A DNA stretch of 8,533 bases from an uncultured Eubacteriales bacterium (GTDB lineage: Bacteria; Bacillota; Clostridia; UBA1381), in contig USPO01000052.1 in assembly GCA_900556575.1 (NCBI GenBank), positions 1 to 8,533 on the forward strand, written 5' to 3'. Below the pieces are notes generated by a model. The model was not told the origin of the DNA. It was given only the letters and a program-made list of their open reading frames with translations, and searched no databases. Below are positions 1-6,026 of the stretch, piece by piece; within the stretch, counting starts at the first letter, position 1; each line of letters begins with the position of its first letter. Position numbers and translations under genes: made by a program.

Positions 1-379
1 GTGATGACTGCATATTGTAGAATGGACGGACAAGAGTAAGTCCGACAATCAAAAATACAATATACCAGCAGCCCCAAAGGAAAATACCGTTGGTTGCGGC
101 CTTATTAACTGTTTTAAAATCTTTTTGACCGAGTGAACGTGAAAGAAGTGCATTAACTCCAACACCCGTTCCCGTTGCGGAAGCAATCATCAGCGTCTGC
201 ATAGGGAATGCAAGCGAAACGGCGGTTAGGGCATCTTCTGAAAGCTGTGCAACAAAAATACTGTCAACTATGTTGTATAATGCCTGAACCAGCATTGAAA
301 TCATCATAGGAAGTGACATTGAAATAAGCAGCTTGTTTACGGGCATTACACCCATTTTGTTTTCTTTATGTTGTTCCAT
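1..379 (-). CDS. MATE-family efflux transporter, N-terminal part
   Basis: The protein is cut by the window edge after 126 residues. MATE proteins are multi-helix membrane antiporters that export drugs or metabolites using Na+ or H+ gradients. The visible part begins MEQHKENKMGVMPVNKLL and continues into the first MATE helices with typical motifs: SMPMMISMLVQALYN-like text (here SLPMMISMLVQALYN), then VDSIFVAQL, then LTAVSLAFPMQ, then GTGVGVNALLSRSLGQ. These match the start of the NorM/DinF-type fold, where helix 1 carries P-x-x-x-x-x-L-x-x-x-Y-N and the loop after helix 2 has G-N/S-A-L-x-R-x-x-G. The ATG at 379 has GGAGG at 391-395 with 11 nt between. An in-frame GTG at 385 has only 5 nt, so the start may be two codons longer. 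It is divergent from the DUF3343/desulfurase unit. The substrate cannot be read from this fragment. Confidence 0.9.
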   Translation of the reverse strand, partial: MEQHKENKMGVMPVNKLLISMSLPMMISMLVQALYNIVDSIFVAQLSEDALTAVSLAFPMQTLMIASATGTGVGVNALLSRSLGQKDFKTVNKAATNGIFLWGCWYIVFLIVGLTLVRPFYNMQSS

Positions 380-426
380 AAGCACATAAACCTCCCATTA
401 TACATTATATATTTTATTGTATTAAT

Positions 427-455
427 ATTATAACATTGATTTATGTCATATTCAA
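427..455 (-). promoter_or_regulatory. Sigma-A-type promoter for the MATE gene
   Basis: On the minus strand a -35 box TTGAAT (450-455) is followed after exactly 17 nt by a perfect -10 box TATAAT (427-432). It lies about 50 nt upstream of the MATE start codon and points toward it. No other promoter of comparable quality is seen in this divergent region. Confidence 0.75.
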
Positions 456-479
456 GCTTTAATAATGACAGTTTTTGAG

Positions 480-520
480 GAATATAGGGGAAATGTATTG
501 GTTAATGTGTGAATATAGGG
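480..520. repeat. 10-bp direct repeat in the divergent intergenic region
   Basis: The 10-mer GAATATAGGG occurs at 480-489 and again at 511-520, a 31-bp period or close to three helical turns. It lies between the MATE promoter and the DUF3343/desulfurase unit, so paired protein binding sites are possible. There is no further support. Confidence 0.35.
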
Positions 521-555
521 TGAATATTGTATTTAGATACGATGAACGAACAGTT

Positions 556-583
556 TTGGAATTCCAAGCATATTATATATTAA
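556..583 (+). promoter_or_regulatory. Possible promoter or operator upstream of the DUF3343 gene
   Basis: A perfect 12-bp palindrome, TTGGAATTCCAA, sits at 556-567. Its left half can be read as a weak -35 (TTGGAA, 556-561), with TATTAA at 578-583 after 16 nt as a weak -10. An AT-rich TATTATATATTAATAT block covers 571-586, so the exact -10 is uncertain. The placement about 80 nt upstream of the first gene and the symmetry suggest a regulated promoter. Both boxes match the consensus at only four of six positions. Confidence 0.3.
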
Positions 584-662
584 TATGAAAGCGGTGCGGG
601 GGTATATTGCAGCCGGCACTTTAATTTCGGAATACATAGAAATTTTGAAGGGAGGAAGACAA

Positions 663-908
663 ATGTATATTGTAACAGGTTCCGTTACGTCCGCTGTTCG
701 GCTGAAGCGTGTGCTTGAAAGTGCTGCCGGTCATCCGGCGGAGGTGGTGCATACTCCGGCAAAGATAAAGAACGGCGGCTGCTCGTATTCCGTTCGTGCA
801 GATGACAGACTGCGTGATTTCATCCGCCCCTTCTGTGCCGAAAAGGATATACCGGTGAAAGGGATATATATGCGTGAGGGGGATGAATTCTATGCTCTAC
901 CTGGATAA
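663..908 (+). CDS. DUF3343 protein (putative Se/S carrier-like, 81 aa)
   Basis: This small cytoplasmic protein resembles the DUF3343 family, whose members often sit beside desulfurase or selenium genes and are proposed to carry sulfur or selenium on a cysteine. It begins MYIVTGSVTSAVRLKRVL, has the family pattern of an early beta strand and helix, then TPAKIKNGGCSYSV with the conserved Cys at residue 40, and ends with IPVKGIYMREGDEFY. In many relatives the central motif is Cys-Gly, and here it is Cys-Ser in a GGC context, a variant that keeps the cysteine. The ATG at 663 has GGAGG at 651-655 with 7 nt spacing. An earlier in-frame ATG at 585 would add 26 poorly conserved-looking residues and lacks a ribosome binding site, so it was not used. 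Its 3' end overlaps the next gene by 17 nt, which suggests translational coupling. The carrier role is inferred from context. Confidence 0.85.
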   Translation: MYIVTGSVTSAVRLKRVLESAAGHPAEVVHTPAKIKNGGCSYSVRADDRLRDFIRPFCAEKDIPVKGIYMREGDEFYALPG

Positions 909-2013
909 TGCGGCAACTACGCTTAGAAAACCGCTCTCCGTATATTTAACACTGTTTAAAGAAACGGTATTTAAAAGCTACAATGCCGGGAGAGGAACAA
1001 ATAAAGGAAGTTTGTATGCATCGGAAACAGTAGTAAGAACACAGGAATATCTTGCAAAACTTTTAAATGTTCCGAATTCTCAGAATATTGCTTTTATGCC
1101 TAATGCGACCTATGCGTTGAATTCCGTAATTTTGGGAACGGAAAGAGGGCATATTGTTGTGTCGCAAATGGAGCATAACAGTGTAATGCGTCCGGTTCAT
1201 GGTCTGGGGAATTACAGTATTGCTGCTGCAAATTCGGATGGATTCGTAAGTGCGGGCAGCTTTAGGAGAAAAATAAAAAAAGATACAAAGCTTGTAATAT
1301 GTACTCATGCGTCGAATGTATGCGGAACAATAGAACCGGTGGAGGAAATTTCAAAGCTTGCCCATGAGAACGGAGCGTTATTTTTGCTGGATGCATCTCA
1401 AAGTGTCGGCTGTATAGATGTGGATAACAGTAAAATAAATGCTGATTTCATAGCCTTTCCGGGACATAAGGGACTGATGGCTCCGCTTGGGACTGGAGGT
1501 TTGTATGTAAAAAATATTGAAACACTCAGCCCTATAATAACAGGAGGAACGGGGAGTTTATCGGACAGTATGGAAATGCCGCATATTATGCCGGATATGC
1601 TGCATCCGGGAACACTTAATACTCCGGCGATAGCGGCGATGGGAGCGGCGGCGGAATATATTTTGAAGAATCGAGAAGATATATACAGAAAAGAAAGACT
1701 TGCGTCGGAAATATTTGAAAGGACGCTAAAAGAAGAATTGGGGGATAGAGTGAAGATTTACGGTTCGGGAAATAAGACCGGAATTTGCACATTTAATATA
1801 AAGGGTTTTTCAAGTGATGAAGTACAGGAACTTACGGAAGACAGAATATCGGTGCGTTCGGGTTATCATTGTGCGGCGGCAGCACATCTGGCATTGGGAA
1901 CAGCAAACGGCGGTGCGGTAAGAGCATCATTCGGGGCATTTGATAATACCGCCGTTCCAAGAAGAGCTGCAAAGATAATTGCCGAAAGAATTTGGAAACA
2001 GTTTGACAAATAA
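892..2013 (+). CDS. Cysteine desulfurase-like PLP enzyme (class V aminotransferase, EF2568-type)
   Basis: The predicted 373-residue enzyme would release sulfur (or selenium) from cysteine (or selenocysteine) as an enzyme-bound persulfide. Fold-type I landmarks are present: N-terminal MLYLDNAATT, His95 in QMEHNS (ring stacking on PLP), Asp167 in LLDASQSVG (pyridine nitrogen), the Schiff-base Lys193 in PGHKG, the active-site Cys327 in RSGYHCA, and Arg344 in VRASFG. The short N-terminus and its DUF3343 neighbour fit the subfamily typified by Enterococcus EF2568, which in that organism lies in a selenium-metabolism cluster. ATG 892 was chosen because it gives the canonical start and has GAGGGGG ending at 882 with 9 nt spacing. 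GTG 874 and ATG 883 are in frame but would overlap that site. No selD or iron-sulfur scaffold gene is visible here, so the sulfur acceptor is unknown. DUF3343 is the obvious candidate. Confidence 0.92.
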   Translation: MLYLDNAATTLRKPLSVYLTLFKETVFKSYNAGRGTNKGSLYASETVVRTQEYLAKLLNVPNSQNIAFMPNATYALNSVILGTERGHIVVSQMEHNSVMRPVHGLGNYSIAAANSDGFVSAGSFRRKIKKDTKLVICTHASNVCGTIEPVEEISKLAHENGALFLLDASQSVGCIDVDNSKINADFIAFPGHKGLMAPLGTGGLYVKNIETLSPIITGGTGSLSDSMEMPHIMPDMLHPGTLNTPAIAAMGAAAEYILKNREDIYRKERLASEIFERTLKEELGDRVKIYGSGNKTGICTFNIKGFSSDEVQELTEDRISVRSGYHCAAAAHLALGTANGGAVRASFGAFDNTAVPRRAAKIIAERIWKQFDK

Positions 2014-2022
2014 ATTTAATGA

Positions 2023-2057
2023 GGCTGTTGCAAGACTCGAAAAGTTTTGCTGCAGCC
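2023..2057. repeat. 35-nt hairpin repeat, copy 1
   Basis: GGCTGTTGCAAGACT and AGTTTTGCTGCAGCC pair over 15 positions with one T-T mismatch and a 5-nt CGAAA loop. The element lies between the convergent desulfurase and Rpn genes, 9 nt after the former's stop codon. It is not followed by a run of T on either strand, so it is a poor classical terminator. It is homologous to 7833-7867: both are 35 nt, 27 positions are identical, and both are preceded by GA. The differences mostly preserve or restore pairing. Confidence 0.75.
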
Positions 2058-2081
2058 CCATCTGAACCTTGTGTTTATGCA

Positions 2082-2294
2082 CTAAGCGGCTTTCTTTAAA
2101 ATCCTTGCGACCGTTGTGTGAATAATGTCTTCACTTATTCCCGCTTCACGCAAGGTTCTTGCAGCTGCCTTTGCCGAGCGTATACGTTCGTCTTTTCTTC
2201 CGATTCTTATTCCGCGAGCTTCCCCGCGAGCTTCCCCGCGAACTTCACCTATCATTTCAGCCTCTGCTCGTAATTCTTCCATTGCTTTACACAT
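2082..2294 (-). CDS. Candidate internal in-frame product of the Rpn gene (RpnS-like, 70 aa)
   Basis: Within the Rpn gene an in-frame ATG (Met210 of the long form) is preceded by AAAGGAG (2303-2309 on the minus strand) with 8 nt spacing. That is a better initiation signal than the one for the full-length protein. It would give a 70-residue, highly charged helical protein starting MCKAMEELRAEAEMIGEV and ending with the same C-terminus, without the nuclease core. In E. coli, Rpn genes have been reported to encode short C-terminal proteins from internal starts that neutralise the toxic long form. The same arrangement here is inferred from the initiation signal and the location. No expression evidence is available. 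Confidence 0.45.
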   Translation of the reverse strand: MCKAMEELRAEAEMIGEVRGEARGEARGIRIGRKDERIRSAKAAARTLREAGISEDIIHTTVARILKKAA

Positions 2295-2921
2295 TTTCGA
2301 CACTCCTTTCTCAGTTTCCTTTAGGAATTTCACTCTGTCGGATAAAATGGGGTTCTTTATTTTTTCTGCCTCTGTTTGAAAAAAATCACGCATTAAATCA
2401 CCTATTGCAGATTCCTCTGTTGTTGATGCGTTGACATATATTATATGCTCTCCGTCATTAAACATTTCTCCCGTTTCCGCAATTGTACGGTCTATGTGGT
2501 ATATGCTTTTTCCTTTTCCTATCACATCAGTTTCGGTTATGAAGATAACGTAGGTTTCCGGCAGATTTTCAAAGTATTTACCCGGACTTCTTACTGTCGC
2601 ATCTAACATACTGCTGTTAAATCTTGCCCGTTTTCTGCTTGCACCTATTTTGGCACGCTGTATTTCCGTATCGTACAACCTGTTTTCGGTATCCTCCGAA
2701 TATACATCGGGTCTTATACCTTTACCGACAAGATTATTTATAACGTACTCCGTCTTGTTTTTTATAAGTTTAAGCTTTGGATTACCTGTAATAATTCTCA
2801 AAAGTTCCTGTGCCGATTCCTTGTCCTCAAATACCTGTTTCATAAAATCATCATCTATCATACGAAAGTTTTTTATGTACTCAAGGTATTTTTTATTCAT
2901 GTTCTTTTTACTGTATTCCAT
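2082..2921 (-). CDS. Rpn-family PD-(D/E)XK nuclease / putative transposase
   Basis: This 279-residue protein belongs to the Rpn/PDDEXK_2 (TIGR01784-like) family. These DNA endonucleases are often labelled putative transposases and are linked to recombination and anti-phage activity. After an N-terminal segment of the usual type (DDDFMKQVF..ESAQELLRIITG), it carries the nuclease core IRPDVYSEDTEN..YDTEIQRA, giving Asp72 and the Glu86-x-Gln88 pair. The basic helix that follows (SRKRARFNSSMLDA) is typical. The core therefore looks intact. The C-terminal part (about residue 200 onward) is charged and helical and contains GEVRGEARGEARG. ATG 2921 is preferred: AGAAGG at 2930-2935 has 8 nt spacing, while the GTG at 2930 overlaps that site. 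It is monocistronic with its own promoter and has a hairpin repeat 24 nt past its stop. An internal start is listed separately. Confidence 0.9.
   Translation of the reverse strand: MEYSKKNMNKKYLEYIKNFRMIDDDFMKQVFEDKESAQELLRIITGNPKLKLIKNKTEYVINNLVGKGIRPDVYSEDTENRLYDTEIQRAKIGASRKRARFNSSMLDATVRSPGKYFENLPETYVIFITETDVIGKGKSIYHIDRTIAETGEMFNDGEHIIYVNASTTEESAIGDLMRDFFQTEAEKIKNPILSDRVKFLKETEKGVSKMCKAMEELRAEAEMIGEVRGEARGEARGIRIGRKDERIRSAKAAARTLREAGISEDIIHTTVARILKKAA
2214..2249 (-). repeat. Three 12-bp tandem units inside the Rpn gene
   Basis: On the plus strand the unit GCGAGCTTCCCC occurs at 2214-2225 and again, identically, at 2226-2237. A diverged third unit, GCGAACTTCACC, follows at 2238-2249. Together they encode the GEVR-GEAR-GEAR stretch of the C-terminal region. 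The unit is more GC-rich than the surrounding gene. Because 12 bp is a multiple of three, gain or loss of units keeps the frame and only changes the length of both the long and the internal product. Confidence 0.85.
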
Positions 2922-2952
2922 AGGAATCACCTTCTTTGTTTTATATATTTAT

Positions 2953-2981
2953 ATAATACCATAAATTCTGTGAAATTGCAA
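2953..2981 (-). promoter_or_regulatory. Promoter of the Rpn gene
   Basis: On the minus strand TTGCAA (2976-2981) and TATTAT (2953-2958) are separated by 17 nt and lie about 30 nt upstream of the ATG. The spacing is ideal, with four and five consensus matches respectively, and it points into the Rpn gene. Confidence 0.6.
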
Positions 2982-3182
2982 TAAGAAAATTTTTTACAGC
3001 AAATATTTCTTTGATAAAAAAAGTAAGTACAGGAAAAACATAAATAAACCCAAACAGAACCAATGAAATTAATTAAAATATTTACAATGAAAGTGACATA
3101 TAAAATAGTCTCTTGTATGAAATGCACAAAAACAAAGATTATATTTTGGTAAAAATAACGAAAACAAAAATTCAGTAACCCC
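2982..3182. other. Gene-free AT-rich spacer
   Basis: Between the Rpn promoter and the promoter of the large secreted protein lies about 200 bp of A-rich DNA. The only sizeable open frame (minus strand, entering the Rpn promoter) has no ribosome binding site and a low-complexity translation, so no gene is called. The A-rich stretch just before 3183 could act as an UP element for the promoter there. Otherwise I see nothing in it. Confidence 0.5.
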
Positions 3183-3211
3183 TTGTTAAATTCTCGTTAT
3201 TGTGTTAAAAT
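3183..3211 (+). promoter_or_regulatory. Promoter of the large secreted LamG-like protein gene
   Basis: A -35 box TTGTTA (3183-3188) is followed after 17 nt by a -10 box TAAAAT (3206-3211). Transcription would start near 3218, leaving an unusually long untranslated leader of roughly 165 nt before the ATG at 3382. No closer promoter of similar quality is seen. Confidence 0.6.
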
Positions 3212-3217
3212 ATATAT

Positions 3218-3381
3218 AGAGTATACCATGCGGAATGTATGGGATTTGGCTAAAATACCGATAAAGTGATTTTTATGGGGAAGCTGTATAAATCAGTTCA
3301 TATTAAAGGCTGAAAGCGGACAGCAGCATTATAAATATGATAGGTGTTGAGGTCAATTTATAGAAAGGGAGAGTAAAAACA
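3218..3381 (+). other. Long 5' leader of the secreted-protein gene
   Basis: The predicted leader is about 165 nt, much longer than needed for initiation. It can form a weak nested stem: GCTGT at 3283-3287 with ACAGC at 3320-3324, enclosing TCAG 3293-3296 with CTGA 3310-3313. Its 3' end carries the ribosome binding site AAAGGGAG (3364-3371). I do not recognise any riboswitch consensus in it. It could be an mRNA-stabilising or regulatory leader, or simply untranslated spacer. Confidence 0.3.
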
Positions 3382-5964
3382 ATGAACAGTAAAAAGTTTA
3401 TTTCTTTAATGAGTGCGGCAGCTCTTGCAGCATCTTCATTCACTGCATTATCATCAATTGCAGCATTTGCATCAGACGGTGATACTGTTATCTTCTCGGA
3501 CAACTTTAATAAGTACGAGAATACTGTAACTCATCAGACAAGTCCGGAGGGAATTGGTCAGGTATTGGTTGACGGTACGGCAACAGCACGCAGTACATAC
3601 AGCCTTGGAAATGCTACATTGTATACAACTAACAGAGCTGACGACTCATCATACTACAAGTCACAGCCGAGGGAAGAGGGTTCTTCGGACAACTATATTG
3701 AAACAACAGTTTCACGTTTTTCTACTTCATCAAGAGGTGCCTATATCGGCTTTGATGCGGTTAATGCCGAATCGGGCAAGGATGTTGTTCTTTCTTTCGA
3801 TATGAAGGAAACAAACGAAGGCGGAACAGGCTATGATGATGCCTTTTCAATCGGCGGAACAATGGTTAATTTAAAGACAGCAGGACTTAATGACGGAAAC
3901 TGGCATAAATATAAGGTAGTTGTAACAACATCGGGAACAAGCGTATATGTTGATGGAAAGGAAACAGCTGTTGCTACAGGTTCAGATACATCAGCTGATG
4001 ATATAACGTTTAACGGCTTAGTAGGCGGTGTATCACCAACAGATCCGTCAAAGTCAGCAAGTCATCCGTTTGGCTATATAACATTTGGTATAGACAACCT
4101 TGTTATTTATACATCAGCTGACGGTGCGGCATCGATTCCTCCGGAGGCAGAGGATAATAATGCAACACCTAAGCCGGGAGAGGCAACACCTGAGCCGGTA
4201 GCAGCAAAGGGATTTAAGGCACACAGCACAGCAGAGAATCTTTATGCACAGAATTTTAATGAAAATAGTGCAGGTGATGGTGTAACACTCGGAACAGAGG
4301 CTGTAGATCCTTATGAAGGTATTTCGGGAATGAAGCTGACGGTAGGAAGCAGAGCGAGCGGTTCTGATAATACAACATCAGCAAAGATTGCTGAGAATAT
4401 AGAAAATGATAATGTACTTAAGATGGTAGGCGGAAGCTTTGCATCAAACGGAAGATCTGCAAAAGCTGCATTGGCTAATAACTTAGATATTTCCGGAACA
4501 GAAAATACAGCTATAATGGCATTTTCATTTAATTTATCACCCCTTTCAGAGGGCGGAGTAGGTCAGCTTTATCTTTTGGATAATGACACAAATGTAGATG
4601 GAAACAGTGTAGCAAGAGATATTCTTGCTGTTATTACAACAGACGGAAACAGTGCAAATTATAAGAATGGCGATACTACTATCGGAATTGATGTAGAGGC
4701 AGATACATGGAATACACTTGCAGTAGCTGTTTCGGCAGATAAGTATAGAGTATATCTTAACGGAGATTATGAAAACCCGATAGTTCAGGGTACAAAGGTT
4801 AATACAGGTTCAACAGCAGTATCGGTAACACACCTTCCGATGCTTACAACAACAAATGGAAAGAGTTCGAATTCATCCGTAGCTATGATTGATAATGTAA
4901 TGGCATATACTATATCGTCATCATTCGAGAAGAAGTATCTTCCGGAAGAAACGGATGAAGAAATGCCGAACGTAACTCCGGGAACTTCAGAGGATCCGAC
5001 ACCGACACCGACAGCTAAGCCGGCAGCAAAGGCAGCACCGATATTAACAGCTCATTCAACAGCTGAAAGCTTATATGAGCAGAATTTTGAAAAGGCAACA
5101 GTTGGCGAGGGTATTACGCAGAAAGCTGAGGCACAGGATCCGTATACAGGAATTGAAGGACTTTCATTAACTGTTGGTTCAAAGGGTACTGAGGGAAGCG
5201 ATGTAACAGGTGTTACAGTTGTTGAAAATATTGCCGGAGATAATGTACTTAAGCTCACAAGCGGAAAGTTTGCATCAAATGGCAGAAATGCAAAGATTGC
5301 ATTAGCTAATAATCTTAGCATAGAGGAAAACACTGATTTAACATCAATCATGGCATTTGCATTCAAGGTTGGCAAGTCAGCATCAGGAACAGATGACAAG
5401 GCACAGATGTATCTTATAGATAATGATACGAATCTTGATGGAAATAACAATGCAAGAGATATTCTCGCTGTATTTACAGCAGAAGGCGATTCTGAAAATT
5501 ACAAGAACGGAGATACAGCAATTGGTATAGACGTAACTGCTGATGAGTGGCATGTGGCATCAATAGCTGTTTCAAACGGCAAGTATAGAGTATACCTTGA
5601 CGGAGATTATGAAAATCCGATAGTTCAGGGAGAAAAGGTTGGAACAGGTGCAACATCAGTACAGGTTACACATCTTCCGATGATTACAGGTTCAAATTCA
5701 AAGACCAATAATCATTCAGTAGTGACTGTAGATAATATTGTTGCATATCAGATTTCAAACTCATTTGAGAAGAAGTATCTCCCGACTGTAACAATTCCGG
5801 AAACATGGACAAAGTATACAGCTGCATACGGTGAAGACGGCAGACTTACAACTGTAGCAGCAGAGACAGTTGCTGACCCGTCAACGGTTGATACAACAGG
5901 AAATACAGCAGCAGCAAAGACATTTGTATGGAACAGCGGATTCCAGCCATATGCTGCAAAATAA
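3382..5964 (+). CDS. Secreted multi-domain LamG/concanavalin-like protein with duplicated module (860 aa)
   Basis: A Sec signal peptide is clear: the MNSKK n-region, a hydrophobic Ala-rich core, and likely cleavage after AFA (residue 30). Module 1 (about 34-245) has LamG-like text, with DGNWHKYKVVVTTSGTSVYVDGKE near residues 171-194, the usual strand pair of a jelly-roll carbohydrate-binding fold. A Pro/Thr/Glu linker (about 250-275) leads to module 2 (281-521). A second linker with PTPTPTAKP (about 530-552) leads to module 3 (558-801). Modules 2 and 3 are clear duplicates, sharing HSTAE.LY.QNF, LDNDTN/IDNDTN, ARDILAV, NYKNGDT.IGIDV, RVYL.GDYENPIVQG and FEKKYLP. The tail (809-860) ends KTFVWNSGFQPYAAK and resembles a short C-terminal module seen in clostridial carbohydrate-active exoproteins. 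No catalytic domain, LPXTG, SLH repeat or dockerin is seen. Binding of an extracellular polysaccharide is an inference from fold. Promoter at 3183-3211, terminator at 5991-6017, so it is monocistronic. Confidence 0.85.
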   Translation: MNSKKFISLMSAAALAASSFTALSSIAAFASDGDTVIFSDNFNKYENTVTHQTSPEGIGQVLVDGTATARSTYSLGNATLYTTNRADDSSYYKSQPREEGSSDNYIETTVSRFSTSSRGAYIGFDAVNAESGKDVVLSFDMKETNEGGTGYDDAFSIGGTMVNLKTAGLNDGNWHKYKVVVTTSGTSVYVDGKETAVATGSDTSADDITFNGLVGGVSPTDPSKSASHPFGYITFGIDNLVIYTSADGAASIPPEAEDNNATPKPGEATPEPVAAKGFKAHSTAENLYAQNFNENSAGDGVTLGTEAVDPYEGISGMKLTVGSRASGSDNTTSAKIAENIENDNVLKMVGGSFASNGRSAKAALANNLDISGTENTAIMAFSFNLSPLSEGGVGQLYLLDNDTNVDGNSVARDILAVITTDGNSANYKNGDTTIGIDVEADTWNTLAVAVSADKYRVYLNGDYENPIVQGTKVNTGSTAVSVTHLPMLTTTNGKSSNSSVAMIDNVMAYTISSSFEKKYLPEETDEEMPNVTPGTSEDPTPTPTAKPAAKAAPILTAHSTAESLYEQNFEKATVGEGITQKAEAQDPYTGIEGLSLTVGSKGTEGSDVTGVTVVENIAGDNVLKLTSGKFASNGRNAKIALANNLSIEENTDLTSIMAFAFKVGKSASGTDDKAQMYLIDNDTNLDGNNNARDILAVFTAEGDSENYKNGDTAIGIDVTADEWHVASIAVSNGKYRVYLDGDYENPIVQGEKVGTGATSVQVTHLPMITGSNSKTNNHSVVTVDNIVAYQISNSFEKKYLPTVTIPETWTKYTAAYGEDGRLTTVAAETVADPSTVDTTGNTAAAKTFVWNSGFQPYAAK
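4222..4944 (+). repeat. Duplicated coding module, first copy
   Basis: This stretch encodes residues 281-521 of the secreted protein (HSTAENLYAQNF through FEKKYLP). It aligns almost gap-free along its whole length with the second copy at 5053-5784. By eye more than half of residues are identical, most strongly in the NYKNGDT to ENPIVQG core. The copies have diverged enough to indicate an old duplication. Confidence 0.85.
5053..5784 (+). repeat. Duplicated coding module, second copy
   Basis: This encodes residues 558-801 and pairs with 4222-4944. It is three residues longer than the first copy. The two are separated by a Thr/Pro-rich linker whose DNA has short CCGACA/CCGACA iterations around 4999-5013. 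The N-terminal module (about 34-245) belongs to the same broad fold class but lacks the HSTAE and FEKKYLP signatures. Confidence 0.85.
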
Positions 5965-5990
5965 GTTTATATATAATCTTATAAAAATAA

Positions 5991-6017
5991 AAAACTCCGG
6001 TTTCCGGAGTTTTTTTA
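5991..6017. terminator. Bidirectional intrinsic terminator
   Basis: AAAACTCCGG (5991-6000) and CCGGAGTTTT (6004-6013) form a perfect 10-bp stem with a TTT loop. T runs follow on the plus strand to 6017, and A runs precede it, giving T runs on the minus strand. It sits 26 nt past the stop of the secreted-protein gene and just beyond the stop of the convergent FNT gene, so it can serve both. Confidence 0.93.
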
Positions 6018-6026
6018 TTTTTGTAT

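Noticed and set aside
585..662. In-frame upstream extension of the DUF3343 gene from ATG 585
   Set aside because: It has no ribosome binding site, lies in the likely promoter/leader, and the added residues do not resemble the family. ATG 663 has an ideal GGAGG.
2023..2057. Hairpin copy 1 as a standard intrinsic terminator
   Set aside because: Neither strand has a T run after the stem, so termination is not supported here, unlike copy 2.
2082..2930. Reading the Rpn gene as part of an insertion sequence
   Set aside because: No terminal inverted repeats or target-site duplication are visible around it. The family's transposase label does not imply an IS.
2125..2964. Plus-strand open frames opposite the Rpn gene
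   Set aside because: They are antisense shadows with Ser/Phe/Leu-rich low-complexity translations and no ribosome binding sites.
2927..3127. Minus-strand 66-codon open frame upstream of the Rpn gene
   Set aside because: It runs through the Rpn promoter, has no Shine-Dalgarno, and its AT-rich translation looks random.
5052..5656. Minus-strand frames inside the secreted-protein gene
   Set aside because: They are shadows of the repetitive coding sequence, with no initiation signals.
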